From: Vreelandella nanhaiensis
GTDB taxonomy: Bacteria; Pseudomonadota; Gammaproteobacteria; Pseudomonadales; Halomonadaceae
DNA length: 64,000 nt
Reading direction: 5' to 3'
Assembly: GCF_003990185.1 (NCBI RefSeq)
Contig: NZ_RZHF01000010.1
Span: 1 to 64,000 of the forward strand
Under the pieces are notes generated by a model. It was not told the DNA's origin and searched no databases. It saw only the letters and a program-made list of their open reading frames with translations. The position numbers were made by a program, and so were the translations under genes. Below, piece after piece: positions 53,297 through 62,165 of this stretch (positions are counted from its first letter, which is position 1; each line of letters begins with the position of its first letter).

Positions 53297-54007
53297 TTAC
53301 TCGCTCTGTAACAGCTCTTCAATTCGCCTGTGCAGTCGGCCCCAGAACCCATCATCGGCTGCCGCGTTGGGGCCTTTGGCAATGGCTTTCAGGTAGGTCA
53401 CCAGGTGTTCAGGCTTGAATTTCAATCCATGGAACCGGGCCCGCATCTGACCTTCCGGGTCAATCACGTGGGTTACCACGCCATGGACCTGTACACCCTC
53501 ACCCGTATCCCTGAACTGAACGCCGTAGGCCTTGGCGAGCTCTGACGTCAACCCGGACGGTTCACCTTCGCCCCGGTACAGAAAGTGCCAATTATCGGGG
53601 TTCAGGTCGAAATTGTCGCCATACGCGCGCATGTTGTCCCGGGTCCCGGCAATATCCTCGCGATCAGTGGCAATGGTGATGAACACCACCTCTTCACTCA
53701 GTCCTTCTTCTTCAACCCCGGTTTGCAACTGCCGTATCAGGTTCATATGCAAAGGGCAGGCGTCGGTACAGCGCGTGTAGAGAAAATTGAGCACGACGGT
53801 TTTGCCGTTTAAGTAGTCGAGGGAAAGGGTATTGCCATCAACGCCTGTAAGATCAAACGCAGGGGCCGGCTGATCCACGAACTGGGCATATCGCTCTTTC
53901 TCGTTCAATGAGGCCTCCACATCTTCCATGGAGTGGGCCATGGCATTGGTGCTGACCAGGGCAACCATGGCAATCAGCAATACTCTGAATACACTGTTCA
54001 CAGTCAT
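53297..54007 (-). CDS. SCO1/SenC copper chaperone
   Basis: 236 residues, signal peptide. Cu-binding Cys-x3-Cys in LYTRCTDACPLHMNLIRQLQ and a later His in GVQVHGVVTHVIDP. Delivers copper to or reduces the CuA site. Between dsbD-N and tlpA on one strand. Confidence 0.88.
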   Translation of the reverse strand: MTVNSVFRVLLIAMVALVSTNAMAHSMEDVEASLNEKERYAQFVDQPAPAFDLTGVDGNTLSLDYLNGKTVVLNFLYTRCTDACPLHMNLIRQLQTGVEEEGLSEEVVFITIATDREDIAGTRDNMRAYGDNFDLNPDNWHFLYRGEGEPSGLTSELAKAYGVQFRDTGEGVQVHGVVTHVIDPEGQMRARFHGLKFKPEHLVTYLKAIAKGPNAAADDGFWGRLHRRIEELLQSE

Positions 54008-54043
54008 TCTCCATTTGAGTTGTTTTCCGAAGGGAGTCCCGGT

Positions 54044-54634
54044 TTATTGTGGCTTGGTTTCGTCCAGATTCAGTGCAACGGGCAGGTCAGCTGGTGCCAG
54101 GCAAACGCCCTCGTCACTGCAGGCCTGTACCCGTACCGTCATGTCTAGCTTGCCTGCCTCTTTCAGCGCGGCGGTCTGTTTTTCGTCTGGCAGCAGCCGG
54201 ATACTCGCACCGTCGTCGTACACCTCCAGGGCGGTGTCACCCAGTGTGATGTCACTGACCCTGCCGCGGGGGTACTGGGTCGGGATGTCAAGCGACTGGC
54301 CGTTGACCGAGGAACTGGCGACGGTGGGAATCAGGAACTCCATGGAGGCCGGATTGGCGTTCACGTGCCAGCCCGGTTCAATGTCCAGTGTCAGAACAAT
54401 TTCACCGGTCTCCCCTACCAGGGCTTTGCCGCCTTCCGCAAGATTGAGGCGGACCTTATCGGAAGAATCTGCCAACCCCGTGCGGGCAACTGGCGCCTGG
54501 GGGTCAGAACTGGCTTGTTCAGGCTGGGCTGAGCCAGGAGCGTTTCCGGAATTGGTACCGATCAACATGAACGCCGCGATCGCGATCAGAAAAACCGCTA
54601 CGCCGGTCAGCAATACTTTGGGTCGGGTTGTCAT
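54044..54634 (-). CDS. DsbD N-terminal domain as a separate protein
   Basis: 196 residues: a membrane anchor, then the DsbD alpha domain (EIVLTLDIEPGWHVNANPAS; VRVQACSDEGVCLAPADL with the two cysteines). In most bacteria this domain is fused to the membrane part; here it is its own gene, 16 bases after it. Confidence 0.85.
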   Translation of the reverse strand: MTTRPKVLLTGVAVFLIAIAAFMLIGTNSGNAPGSAQPEQASSDPQAPVARTGLADSSDKVRLNLAEGGKALVGETGEIVLTLDIEPGWHVNANPASMEFLIPTVASSSVNGQSLDIPTQYPRGRVSDITLGDTALEVYDDGASIRLLPDEKQTAALKEAGKLDMTVRVQACSDEGVCLAPADLPVALNLDETKPQ

Positions 54635-54650
54635 GGTTCATCTCCAGTAT

Positions 54651-55841
54651 CTAGGGTTGTGAATTCTCGGTGCGGTTGATCGCCTCGACCAGGCTATCGG
54701 TGTCAAAGAGTCCCGTGAAACGGGCGACAACGGCGCCGTCACCGGCAAAAACCGCTGCAAAGGGCAAGGCCTGCCCACCCGTCGCGGTTAACAATGCGTC
54801 TTTTTCGGGATCGCTTGCTGTCACGTCCACCTGAATCGGCACCATGCCGGCCCGCTCCACGGCTTCGGCCACAGCGGGCTCTTTATACACGGTGCGCTCC
54901 AGGACCTTGCAGTTGATGCACCAGTCGGCAGTGAACTCCAGCAAATACGGCGTGCCACGGGCTTTTGTTTCTGCCAGGAGTTCTGCTGAGTAGGGTTGCC
55001 AGACAAGTTCGTCTTCGCCGCTGCCCAACGGAGATGCGAATACCACTGTCACGGCAAGGGCAAGGCCTGTCGTAGTTGCAGTGATCACGCGCACGGCACC
55101 GTTCCCCTGAACGAAACGGCGGAGACCCCAGACCAGCACCAGCGCCAGCCAGGCCCACCACAGCCAGGGGTATACCGCTTTGGGCACCAGGCTCGCACTG
55201 AAAAACACGGCGGCGGCCAGCAATATCAGCGCGAGCACTTCACGAATGGCTACGGTCCAGGGGCCCGCCTTGGGCAAACGGCTCAGCCACTCGGGCCTGA
55301 GCATCAATACCGCGTAGGGTAGTGACAGCCCCAGCCCGATACTGCCAAATATCCCCATGATGACCGGCGCCGGCTGGGTAACGGCAAAGGCCAGTACGCC
55401 CCCCAGGAAAGGGCCTGCGCAGGGCGCGGCCAGGATCGCACTCAACAGCCCGGATACATAGGCTTCAAAGTAACGCCGGCCATGCGCCGAGGCGGCGAAT
55501 GTCGGGACGGGGATGGGCAGATCGAGCCAGGTAATCACCGCAAACCCGACCATTAACGCAACCAGGACGGCCACGAATAGCGTTGACTGGAACAACGTGC
55601 CCCAGCTCCACTGCAGCAGTGCGGTCAGGCCGCCCAGCGTCAGGAAAAAGGTGAGTGTTCCGGCCGTGAATGCCAACGCGGCCAGCACCCGATGGGACCT
55701 CTGGCCGCCCGCCTCCCGCAGGATGATCCGGACCTTGATGGGGATCGCGGGCAGCACGCAGGGCGTCAGGTTCAGCAGTAGACCTGCCATAACCGCCATC
55801 ATGATCTGGCCGGCAATGAGTAATGAGGGCAGCTGATCCAT
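54651..55841 (-). CDS. dsbD: DsbD membrane and thioredoxin domains
   Basis: 396 residues from ATG 55841, which overlaps the dsbG stop. Eight membrane segments with the conserved Cys pair (LLNLTPCVLPAIPIKVRIIL; ILAAPCAGPFLGGVL), then thioredoxin ADWCINCKVLERTVYKEPAV. Moves electrons from cytoplasm to the separate N-domain, DsbG and TlpA/Sco. An upstream ATG at 55970 lies inside dsbG and is rejected. Confidence 0.9.
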   Translation of the reverse strand: MDQLPSLLIAGQIMMAVMAGLLLNLTPCVLPAIPIKVRIILREAGGQRSHRVLAALAFTAGTLTFFLTLGGLTALLQWSWGTLFQSTLFVAVLVALMVGFAVITWLDLPIPVPTFAASAHGRRYFEAYVSGLLSAILAAPCAGPFLGGVLAFAVTQPAPVIMGIFGSIGLGLSLPYAVLMLRPEWLSRLPKAGPWTVAIREVLALILLAAAVFFSASLVPKAVYPWLWWAWLALVLVWGLRRFVQGNGAVRVITATTTGLALAVTVVFASPLGSGEDELVWQPYSAELLAETKARGTPYLLEFTADWCINCKVLERTVYKEPAVAEAVERAGMVPIQVDVTASDPEKDALLTATGGQALPFAAVFAGDGAVVARFTGLFDTDSLVEAINRTENSQP

Positions 55842-56626
55842 TACGCCGTGACTCCCAGCATCCTGCCAAGCGTTTCCTGACTGGGCACACCAGCCTGGCC
55901 CCGCCATTGTCCGCTCGTGTCCTTGAACAGCAGCCCTGGCGTCCCGCTGAAACCCGCCTCGGCCATCCACTGACCGTGTTGTTCGAGGGCCTGTTGAAGG
56001 TCGGCCGGGATCGGAGTGAGTTCAGAAATGCCGCGGCCGTCACCGCTTTTTCCGAAGTTTTCCTCAAACACCTGGAGCGCCGCGGCTCGATCCTCTGCGT
56101 TCATGATTGCTGCAGAAAGCCCCAGGCTGGACGGTTTGAGAAACCCGACCATGACCCAGTGCAACCTGACTTTCCCCTCCGCAACCCAATCCCTGGTTTG
56201 CTGCCAGAATTTGTGGCAAAAAATGCAGTTGGGATCCGCGAAGATATAGACCTCAGGGGCATCTTTACCGCCCTCGCTCACCAGATGGGGGTCCCGGGAG
56301 AGCTGCTCGGCAACCGACGCATACGTCGGCTTCGGTATATAACGGGCGGAATATTCGCGGGTCAGATCGTTGCCATCACTCTCCAGAAGTGCGCCGGAAA
56401 AAGTGAGGTCACCGAGACCATAGAGGATTCCGGTTTTCCCGTCGCCGGTCTTTACAACATAGCCGGTCACGCCCTCGGCTGGCGTGGAGAAGCGTTCGGT
56501 CACCGTAAAACCGATTCTCTCCTGCAGTGCGTTGATTCCCGGGCCCATTGGTGGTGACGCCGACGCCAAGGCAGCGTATAAACTCAAAAAAAGTGCAATC
56601 GAAAACTTATGGCAGAGCACGGTCAT
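55841..56626 (-). CDS. dsbG: DsbG/DsbC-type disulfide protein
   Basis: 261 residues. Signal peptide from ATG 56626 (an in-frame GTG at 56662 is possible), a dimer domain, and active site VYIFADPNCIFCHKFWQQTR with Cys-Ile-Phe-Cys, then GFSGTPGLLFKDTSGQW with cis-Pro. First gene of the dsbG-dsbD-dsbD(N)-sco-tlpA series. Confidence 0.85.
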   Translation of the reverse strand: MTVLCHKFSIALFLSLYAALASASPPMGPGINALQERIGFTVTERFSTPAEGVTGYVVKTGDGKTGILYGLGDLTFSGALLESDGNDLTREYSARYIPKPTYASVAEQLSRDPHLVSEGGKDAPEVYIFADPNCIFCHKFWQQTRDWVAEGKVRLHWVMVGFLKPSSLGLSAAIMNAEDRAAALQVFEENFGKSGDGRGISELTPIPADLQQALEQHGQWMAEAGFSGTPGLLFKDTSGQWRGQAGVPSQETLGRMLGVTA

Positions 56627-56802
56627 GCCGCGCACCGGGTATTCCAGATAGAATGAAATCACAGATACGTTCCCATTTTCATGTATTCATCAGTCGATAA
56701 AACCACCAGCAAAAGCTGCCTACGGTGACATACCGCACAAGGTCGAACAACAGACGCTCGAAGCGAAACCCTGGGTGATCGAAGGTTCAGGGCACCGTTG
56801 AA

Positions 56803-57117
56803 TTACTTGGGAGGAAAGGGGTCTGGCCCTGATAGCACACGGCCGAAATGAGAAGAATAGCCCTTCGGGCAGAAGGAAGATAACAGCAATACCGAATCCG
56901 TAAGTGCAGATTTCCCGACATGGGCAGTTGAACACGGGCTATTACAGCTGCCCTGGGCATTGAGCCGGGCGCAGTCATGCAGCGCCTGGGTGTCTGGCAA
57001 CATGACAGAGGCCTCGACCATGGTTTTCACCTCAAAAGAGGTCGCAGCAATTCCCTGTGCAACTGGAAGAAGAGCGACGAGCAGTATTACCGCCAGTCCA
57101 ATAAGCCGATTGGCCAT
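56803..57117 (-). CDS. Small exported Cys-containing protein
   Basis: 104 residues, signal peptide (LAVILLVALLPVAQGIAA). The mature part has Cys-Ala-Arg, Gly-Ser-Cys-Asn-Ser-Pro-Cys and a late Cys, so it may be a substrate of the neighbouring Dsb proteins. No family recognised. Confidence 0.5.
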   Translation of the reverse strand: MANRLIGLAVILLVALLPVAQGIAATSFEVKTMVEASVMLPDTQALHDCARLNAQGSCNSPCSTAHVGKSALTDSVLLLSSFCPKGYSSHFGRVLSGPDPFPPK

Positions 57118-57278
57118 CGCACCTGTATCCTTATTACAGAACAGCTAAAGCATCTCTCACGTGTGGAAGATAAAGGATTACTTTAACTTACATTAGTGGA
57201 GGTGCAAACAGGCGGAAACGCTCCATCACCGCATCCCCCAATGCTGCTACCAAGGTAAGATGATGCCGGCGCACATAA

Positions 57279-57485
57279 GTTCCCGAGCAGGCCGCTCACA
57301 ACATCCACATACACGAAGGGATCAGTGAAGATGAATTCGTGAAGATGCGCACCGAGCGTGACGCCACACTGGCAATGCCTCGGCTGCTCCTGCCCTCGGT
57401 CCAGGTCAACATGAATGCCGGCCGGGTGTCTTTCACCGAGGCTGATGGCCAAGTCTATCTCAAGATACCTATCAATCGCGTCTGA
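57279..57485 (+). pseudogene. Persulfide dioxygenase/Blh-type MBL C-terminal stub
   Basis: Open only after a TAA at 57276. Reads NIHIHEGISEDEFVKMRTER, then Ala-Thr-Leu-Ala-Met-Pro and ends in Tyr-Leu-Lys-Ile-Pro-Ile-Asn, the tail of metallo-beta-lactamase-fold persulfide dioxygenases and Blh proteins. The catalytic N-terminal part is missing. It lies just before the DUF442 gene, the usual order in bigR-type sulfide operons. Confidence 0.65.
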
Positions 57486-57505
57486 ACCACTCGACAGGAG
57501 GTCTT

Positions 57506-57934
57506 ATGAATATTAAAAAGCTCGACGAACGCCTGAGTGTTACCGCCCAGCCCAGCCTTGAAGACATCGATGCTCTCGCCGAGCATGGCTTTCGCACCAT
57601 CTTTTCTAACCGCCCACGCGGTGAAAGTGAGGACCAGCCGAACATGCAAGTGCTCAAGGATAAAGCAGAGTCTCTCAGTATAGTCAGGCATGAAATACCG
57701 GTTAAGCCCAGCGAATATTCCCAGGCAGATATTGAGGCGTTTGCCGAGACGCTGCAGTCCTCTCCCGCACCGATACTTGGCTTCTGCCGGACCGGCAAGC
57801 GTGTCGCCCACCTTTGGGCCTATTCGCAAGCGCCGCATCGTCCCGTGTCGGAGCTCATGGACGCCGCCGACGCTGCAGGCTATGACCTGACGCCTTTGCG
57901 CGGCAGCCTCGAACAGCAGGTGGGTAAGCGATAA
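57506..57934 (+). CDS. DUF442 / Blh-type sulfur-transfer protein
   Basis: 142 residues. The family (TIGR01244) has a phosphatase-like fold with Cys-x5-Arg, seen as FCRTGKRVAHLW. In sulfide operons it acts with persulfide dioxygenase and probably moves sulfane sulfur. AGGAGG lies seven bases before the start. Followed by sulP. Confidence 0.82.
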   Translation: MNIKKLDERLSVTAQPSLEDIDALAEHGFRTIFSNRPRGESEDQPNMQVLKDKAESLSIVRHEIPVKPSEYSQADIEAFAETLQSSPAPILGFCRTGKRVAHLWAYSQAPHRPVSELMDAADAAGYDLTPLRGSLEQQVGKR

Positions 57935-57948
57935 CACTGGATGAACTG

Positions 57949-59754
57949 GTGAACGGCCTGAAACGTTACTTTCCCATAGCCCAATGGCTACCCCACTATG
58001 GGCGCGACGTGTTGACCAGCGACTTGCTGGCAGCGCTGATCGTCACCGTCATGCTGATTCCGCAGTCGCTGGCCTACGCCCTACTGGCGGGGCTGCCGTC
58101 TCAGGTGGGTCTCTATGCCAGTATCGCGCCCTTGCTGATCTATGCGGTATTCGGCACCAGTCGTACGCTTTCGGTGGGGCCTGTTGCCGTCGTGTCACTG
58201 ATGACCGCGGCGTCGGCCGGTCAGGTAGCAAGCCAGGGAACCCCGGCTTATTTAAGTGCCGTGCTGGTGTTGACGTTGCTGTCGGGACTGATGCTACTCC
58301 TGATGGGAATCGCTCGCCTGGGCTTGGTAGCCAACTTTCTTAGCCATCCCGTGATATCGGGTTTCATTACCGCTTCGGCCCTGCTCATCGCGGCCAGCCA
58401 GCTCGGACACCTATTGGGCATCGCCGCGTCGGGCCACAACTTGCTTGAACTGATGCACAGCATGGGGACCCATCTGAGCAATACGCATTGGCCAACGATG
58501 ATTGTCGGCCTTTCGACCCTGGCCTTCCTCTACGGCGCCCGGCGCTGGCTTAAATCGGGACTGATCAAGGTAGGTGTTGCGGCACGGCCGGCCGATCTGT
58601 TAGCAAAAGCGGCACCTATCGTCGCCGTGGTGGGCACGACCGGGCTGACCTGGGCGCTGGGGCTCGATCAGTGGGGACTGGCGGTAGTCGGCAATATTCC
58701 CGCGAGCCTACCGCCATTGACCCTACCCAGCGCTGATCTATCGCTATGGCGTGAGCTGTTCGTGGGTGCGCTCCTGATCGGTATCGTGGGATTCGTCGAG
58801 TCGGTATCGGTGGGCCAGACGCTGGCGGCCAAGCGTCGCCAACGCATCGACCCCAACCAGGAATTGATCGGGCTGGGTGCCTCGAACCTGGCAGCATCAT
58901 TTACCGGAGGCATGCCGGTGACCGGCGGATTCTCGCGTTCCGTAGTCAACTTCGACGCCGGTGCCGAAACGCCGGCGGCGGGAGCCTTTACCGCCATTGG
59001 CATCGCTCTGGTCAGCCTGACCCTGACACCACTGATCGCCTACCTGCCCATCGCGACCCTCGCTGCAACCATCATCGTGGCGCTATTATCGCTGGTTGAT
59101 ATCGGGGCCATTCGCCGGACATGGGCATACTCGCACGGCGACTTCTTCGCCATGTTGGTAACCATTCTCGTCACCCTGTTTTTCGGCGTAGAAAGTGGCA
59201 TCCTGGCCGGGGTGGGGTTGTCCCTGATACTGCACCTGTATCGTACCAGTCATCCTCACGCCGCCCTCGTGGGCCGAGTTCCAGGTACCGAGCATTTTCG
59301 CAATGTAGAGCGCCGTCGGGTCGAGACCGACCCGCACCTGAAAATTCTGCGCATCGACGAGAGTCTGTACTTCGCCAATTCCCGGTATCTGGAAGACACC
59401 GTCCTGGCACTGGTCGCTGATTCCCCCCAGCTACAGCATCTGATCCTCGCCTGCCAGGCGGTGAACCTGATCGACACCTCGGCATTGGACAGCCTGGAAG
59501 CGATCAATGCTCGACTCGGTGATGCGGGGGTTCAGCTGCACCTCAGCGAGGTCAAGGGGCCGGTAATGGATCGACTGCAGAAGACCGAATTCCGACACAG
59601 CCTCAGCGGCGAAATATTCCTGAGCACGTTCGATGCCTGGCAGGCGCTGCACAGGCAGTCACCGATTCAGATGAGCATTCCCAGTGACGAAGCTCCCCCA
59701 GCATCCGTGCGTCATTCCTCAAAACCGGGAACACCTCAAGGAGACAACGTGTGA
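57949..59754 (+). CDS. SulP-family sulfate/anion transporter
   Basis: 601 residues from GTG 57949. About 12 membrane segments with VTVMLIPQSLAYALLAGLPS and TGGMPVTGGFSRSVVNFDAG, and a C-terminal STAS domain (VNLIDTSALDSLEAINARLG). Would export or exchange sulfate or sulfite made from sulfide. Its TGA overlaps the GTG of the next, truncated gene. Confidence 0.9.
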   Translation: MNGLKRYFPIAQWLPHYGRDVLTSDLLAALIVTVMLIPQSLAYALLAGLPSQVGLYASIAPLLIYAVFGTSRTLSVGPVAVVSLMTAASAGQVASQGTPAYLSAVLVLTLLSGLMLLLMGIARLGLVANFLSHPVISGFITASALLIAASQLGHLLGIAASGHNLLELMHSMGTHLSNTHWPTMIVGLSTLAFLYGARRWLKSGLIKVGVAARPADLLAKAAPIVAVVGTTGLTWALGLDQWGLAVVGNIPASLPPLTLPSADLSLWRELFVGALLIGIVGFVESVSVGQTLAAKRRQRIDPNQELIGLGASNLAASFTGGMPVTGGFSRSVVNFDAGAETPAAGAFTAIGIALVSLTLTPLIAYLPIATLAATIIVALLSLVDIGAIRRTWAYSHGDFFAMLVTILVTLFFGVESGILAGVGLSLILHLYRTSHPHAALVGRVPGTEHFRNVERRRVETDPHLKILRIDESLYFANSRYLEDTVLALVADSPQLQHLILACQAVNLIDTSALDSLEAINARLGDAGVQLHLSEVKGPVMDRLQKTEFRHSLSGEIFLSTFDAWQALHRQSPIQMSIPSDEAPPASVRHSSKPGTPQGDNV

Positions 59755-60690
59755 ACACAAGGGCAAGCCTATCTGGCCTGGTCGGTGGCGTATTGATCGG
59801 CCTATCGGCCGTTTGGCTGATGGCAGCTCTGGGGCGCATCGCCGGTGTGAGCGGTATTGACCGACAAGCTGGCGACCGCTTTCTCCCGGTAAGTCGATGC
59901 GAACGTCAATGTGTCCTAACTGTCTTCTGCATCGCATCTGCTCATGAACGATCGAGAAGGGGGCCACCCATTGGCCATGAGGGTCTGGACGAAGTTTCAT
60001 CCAATAATATTCGATAGGCTTCATCCTGACGCCTTGCGGTACTGAGTTAACCCCAAAGCACGATAATCTATTCAAGAGAAAATTCACGTTGTCGAGACGA
60101 CGGCGATTCAGCCCGTTGCTGATGATCCCTTCCCCAACGAGTTGTGACAACGCGATTAAGGCTCTAAGCGTAGCTTCATCTAGCGGTGGAAGTGGCATAC
60201 CGTCTCTACCATGGCCCGATAAGGTGAGGGGGATTTCCACAAATTGAGCTTGTCGATGAATCAGGCTATGGCGATACTCTATTGTAGACACGTAACAAGT
60301 CAGAATTCCCACCCAGGTGCAGGTTTCCTCGGTTAGGATCGCGCCATTCAGCGTCTCGCTCATTACGATACGAGCTTTTTCCTTAATTGGCCAGAGCTTG
60401 GCTTTCCGCTGGGGTTTTATACCTTGTTTCGCCAGCGCAAGCTCGATCGTAAGATCGAGCACCTTCCAGGCTGCTCCAAACGCCAATGGCAAGAAAGCTG
60501 CACGTAGGTTGTCCTCCCGATTGGCTTGAATGTGGCTCGCCCCGTTCTGTATAACGTTTTTTCCTCCGTCAATGAGGGGACGTATATCGATGTAGCTTCC
60601 TGATGCCTGGGCTGTCAGGGGTAAATACCGGTCAAGGGCAAAACGTTCAAAGGCAGTCTCTGCCTCATACTCATTAATGTTAGTGACCAT
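59719..60690 (-). CDS. Unknown protein with a chimeric tail
   Basis: 323 codons. Residues 1-275 look like a genuine helical protein (AFLPLAFGAAWKVLDLTIEL, GILTCYVSTIEYRHSLIHRQ). The last 45 or so residues are read antisense through the truncated yeeE and the end of sulP, so they are an accident of the junction at about 59855. No family recognised; lies next to an Abi gene, so a defence role is possible. Confidence 0.5.
   Translation of the reverse strand: MVTNINEYEAETAFERFALDRYLPLTAQASGSYIDIRPLIDGGKNVIQNGASHIQANREDNLRAAFLPLAFGAAWKVLDLTIELALAKQGIKPQRKAKLWPIKEKARIVMSETLNGAILTEETCTWVGILTCYVSTIEYRHSLIHRQAQFVEIPLTLSGHGRDGMPLPPLDEATLRALIALSQLVGEGIISNGLNRRRLDNVNFLLNRLSCFGVNSVPQGVRMKPIEYYWMKLRPDPHGQWVAPFSIVHEQMRCRRQLGHIDVRIDLPGESGRQLVGQYRSHRRCAPELPSAKRPIGRSIRHRPGQIGLPLCSHVVSLRCSRF
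59751..59855 (+). pseudogene. Truncated YeeE/YedE-type sulfur transporter
   Basis: GTG start; about 35 codons (LSGLVGGVLIGLSAVWLMAA, then Gly-Arg-Ile-Ala-Gly-Val-Ser-Gly-Ile) match the N-terminus of YeeE/YedE thiosulfate-type transporters. After Ser-Gly-Ile the match stops at about 59855, where foreign DNA begins. Confidence 0.7.
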
Positions 60691-60726
60691 TGGTAGAGCC
60701 TATTACAAGCAACTGTTTAAACTTAA

Positions 60727-60891
60727 TCAGTTGGATGTGGCACCTAACTCACTTAGATAGGCAACCGTTTGGCGATTCAGCCTTACCCAACTATCCTCGA
60801 TTTCATCAGGGACTTCGATCCAAGTGAGGCGCAAACGATCGGCTACTTTCGCCAAGGCCTCGTATTCTGCAACTCCCAGGCAGCGTAACAT
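60727..60891 (-). CDS. Small protein downstream of the Abi gene
   Basis: 54 residues, MLRCLGVAEYEALAKVADRL to a stop at 60727. The frame stays open upstream to the Abi stop, without an ATG, so it may be the end of a larger frame started at a rare codon. The composition is protein-like. Possibly the second gene of an Abi operon. Confidence 0.4.
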   Translation of the reverse strand: MLRCLGVAEYEALAKVADRLRLTWIEVPDEIEDSWVRLNRQTVAYLSELGATSN

Positions 60892-60955
60892 CGTACCTTT
60901 CCCTGGATAATAAGATGTTTCAGGATACTCTCTGAAAATTAGCTTCGGGTTGTAT

Positions 60956-61876
60956 TCAGTTCCAGAACGGTCGTGTTTCCCACTGAAAGGGAATCCCTAT
61001 TGACTGAGGTGTGATGCCGGCTTTTGAGAGCGTCGCAACTGGCAATGTTCTCATAACTGTCTTGAAGCGATCCTGCCAAGTTGTTGATGGATCGATCGCT
61101 TTCAAAAGTGCTTGGAGCGCGACGGTCCGGGAAAAGAAAAATCCTTGATCAGGGTTGCCTGGAAACTCGGAGTGGATAGCATTCGCGCTTTGAGGGCTGT
61201 CAGCGCCGACATTATTATTCCAGACCCTGCTATGGTGGGCACAATTATTACGCAGCATGGTTGTGCTTTTGAGCCACGACACAATGACCTTTTCATCGTA
61301 GCCAAACTGTGTAGCCACTCGCCTCCGATGTTCGCGATCAAGACTGGCAAGCAACCGCGACATTTGGCCAATGCTTAACTCCTCCAAGATTGTCCAGATC
61401 GGCGGATAAGGCGGCGTATGGTAAGTGTGGTAATAGTGCTTAATGGGGTTGGTAAGTCTCAATCCCAAGACGTTCTTCATGAAATTGCGGTGCGCTTCCA
61501 TGCCCTTGAAATGTTTGGTTTTGAGATAGAAGTGGGGGCCGAAGTCATTGGCCATAGCGTTAACTATGGCGGATCTGAACGCGACTTCTACTTGTTCAAT
61601 AGCGTCAAGGAGCACTAGCCGAAGACTACGATCGAACTCGTAAAGCGCAAGAATATCGTCAAACCTTACACCCGGATAAAAACGTTTTTGATCATCCTGC
61701 AGCGGCCGCGTATAAATGAGCAGCCGGTAATACCCGACAAACTGAAGGGCATTAAGTGCTTGTGATTGCTGACCTTTGGTGATGAGACCCTTGGCGCGAA
61801 GGTGGCGAAGATGGGCGTGAGAGGATTTGCGGGTTTTGTGAAGTTTAGTTGTGGTTGCAGTTGTAGCCCCATACAT
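60956..61876 (-). CDS. Abi_2 (AbiD/AbiF-type) HEPN abortive-infection protein
   Basis: 306 residues. Abi_2 proteins are HEPN-type toxins, probably RNases, that stop phage growth by stopping the cell. Seen: ALQFVGYYRLLIYTRPLQDD early, DDILALYEFDRSLRLVLLDA, and the HEPN-like signature SWLKSTTMLRNNCAHHSRVW with Arg-Asn-x-Cys-Ala-His-His-x-Arg. A length of about 300 is normal. The start at 61876 is only 12 bases from a terminator T-run, and no strong ribosome site is seen, so its translation looks limited. Preceded on the same strand by two 100-bp repeats. Confidence 0.85.
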   Translation of the reverse strand: MYGATTATTTKLHKTRKSSHAHLRHLRAKGLITKGQQSQALNALQFVGYYRLLIYTRPLQDDQKRFYPGVRFDDILALYEFDRSLRLVLLDAIEQVEVAFRSAIVNAMANDFGPHFYLKTKHFKGMEAHRNFMKNVLGLRLTNPIKHYYHTYHTPPYPPIWTILEELSIGQMSRLLASLDREHRRRVATQFGYDEKVIVSWLKSTTMLRNNCAHHSRVWNNNVGADSPQSANAIHSEFPGNPDQGFFFSRTVALQALLKAIDPSTTWQDRFKTVMRTLPVATLSKAGITPQSIGIPFQWETRPFWN

Positions 61877-61888
61877 TCTTTTACCACT

Positions 61889-61944
61889 AAAAAAACTAAC
61901 CCCCTGGTGCGCAGTCAGAACGAATCCTGTGAGGCGTGGGGGTT
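61889..61944 (-). terminator. Terminator between the 100-bp repeats and the Abi gene
   Basis: On the minus strand AACCCCC and GGGGGTT close a large stem whose tip is CAGGA-TTCG-TTCTG (UUCG tetraloop), followed by seven T. Placement is repeats, terminator, toxin gene. Confidence 0.85.
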
Positions 61945-61965
61945 ATTCTTGTCTTAAATAATAGG

Positions 61966-62165
61966 CTTCTACTGTACTCGTGTCAATCTAGGCTGTTTCC
62001 TATGCCGAATGGGCACCCGGAATAGGGAGAACCTTGGTCGGTACAAGTCCACTTGCAGTAGTAGACCTTTACTGTGCCCGTGCCAACCAAAGCTGTTTTT
62101 TATCTGTAATGGGTGCTCGGCCCAGGGTGAACCTTGGCCAGGACTAGTCTACTTGCAATAGTACG
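61966..62165 (-). ncRNA. Two tandem 100-bp units, candidate RNA antitoxin
   Basis: Units 61966-62065 and 62066-62165 repeat with a period of exactly 100 bp; about 70 of 100 positions agree. Constant blocks (minus strand) include TTGCAAGT, CCAAGGTTC, CCCT, CCCATT, AACAGC and ACAGTA. Neither strand has a good frame. They sit between a promoter zone and the terminator in front of the Abi gene. An RNA is inferred; a conserved abiF RNA motif is known next to such genes, but whether this is it needs a covariance search. Confidence 0.6.

Noticed and set aside
55842..55970. Earlier start for dsbD
   Set aside because: The added residues are antitypical and lie in dsbG; ATG 55841 gives the family start.
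58049..59652. Several minus-strand frames over sulP
   Set aside because: Shadows of a clear transporter gene; Arg/Pro-rich composition.
61966..62165. The 100-bp repeats as a coding repeat
   Set aside because: Stops in all frames and a period not divisible by three.
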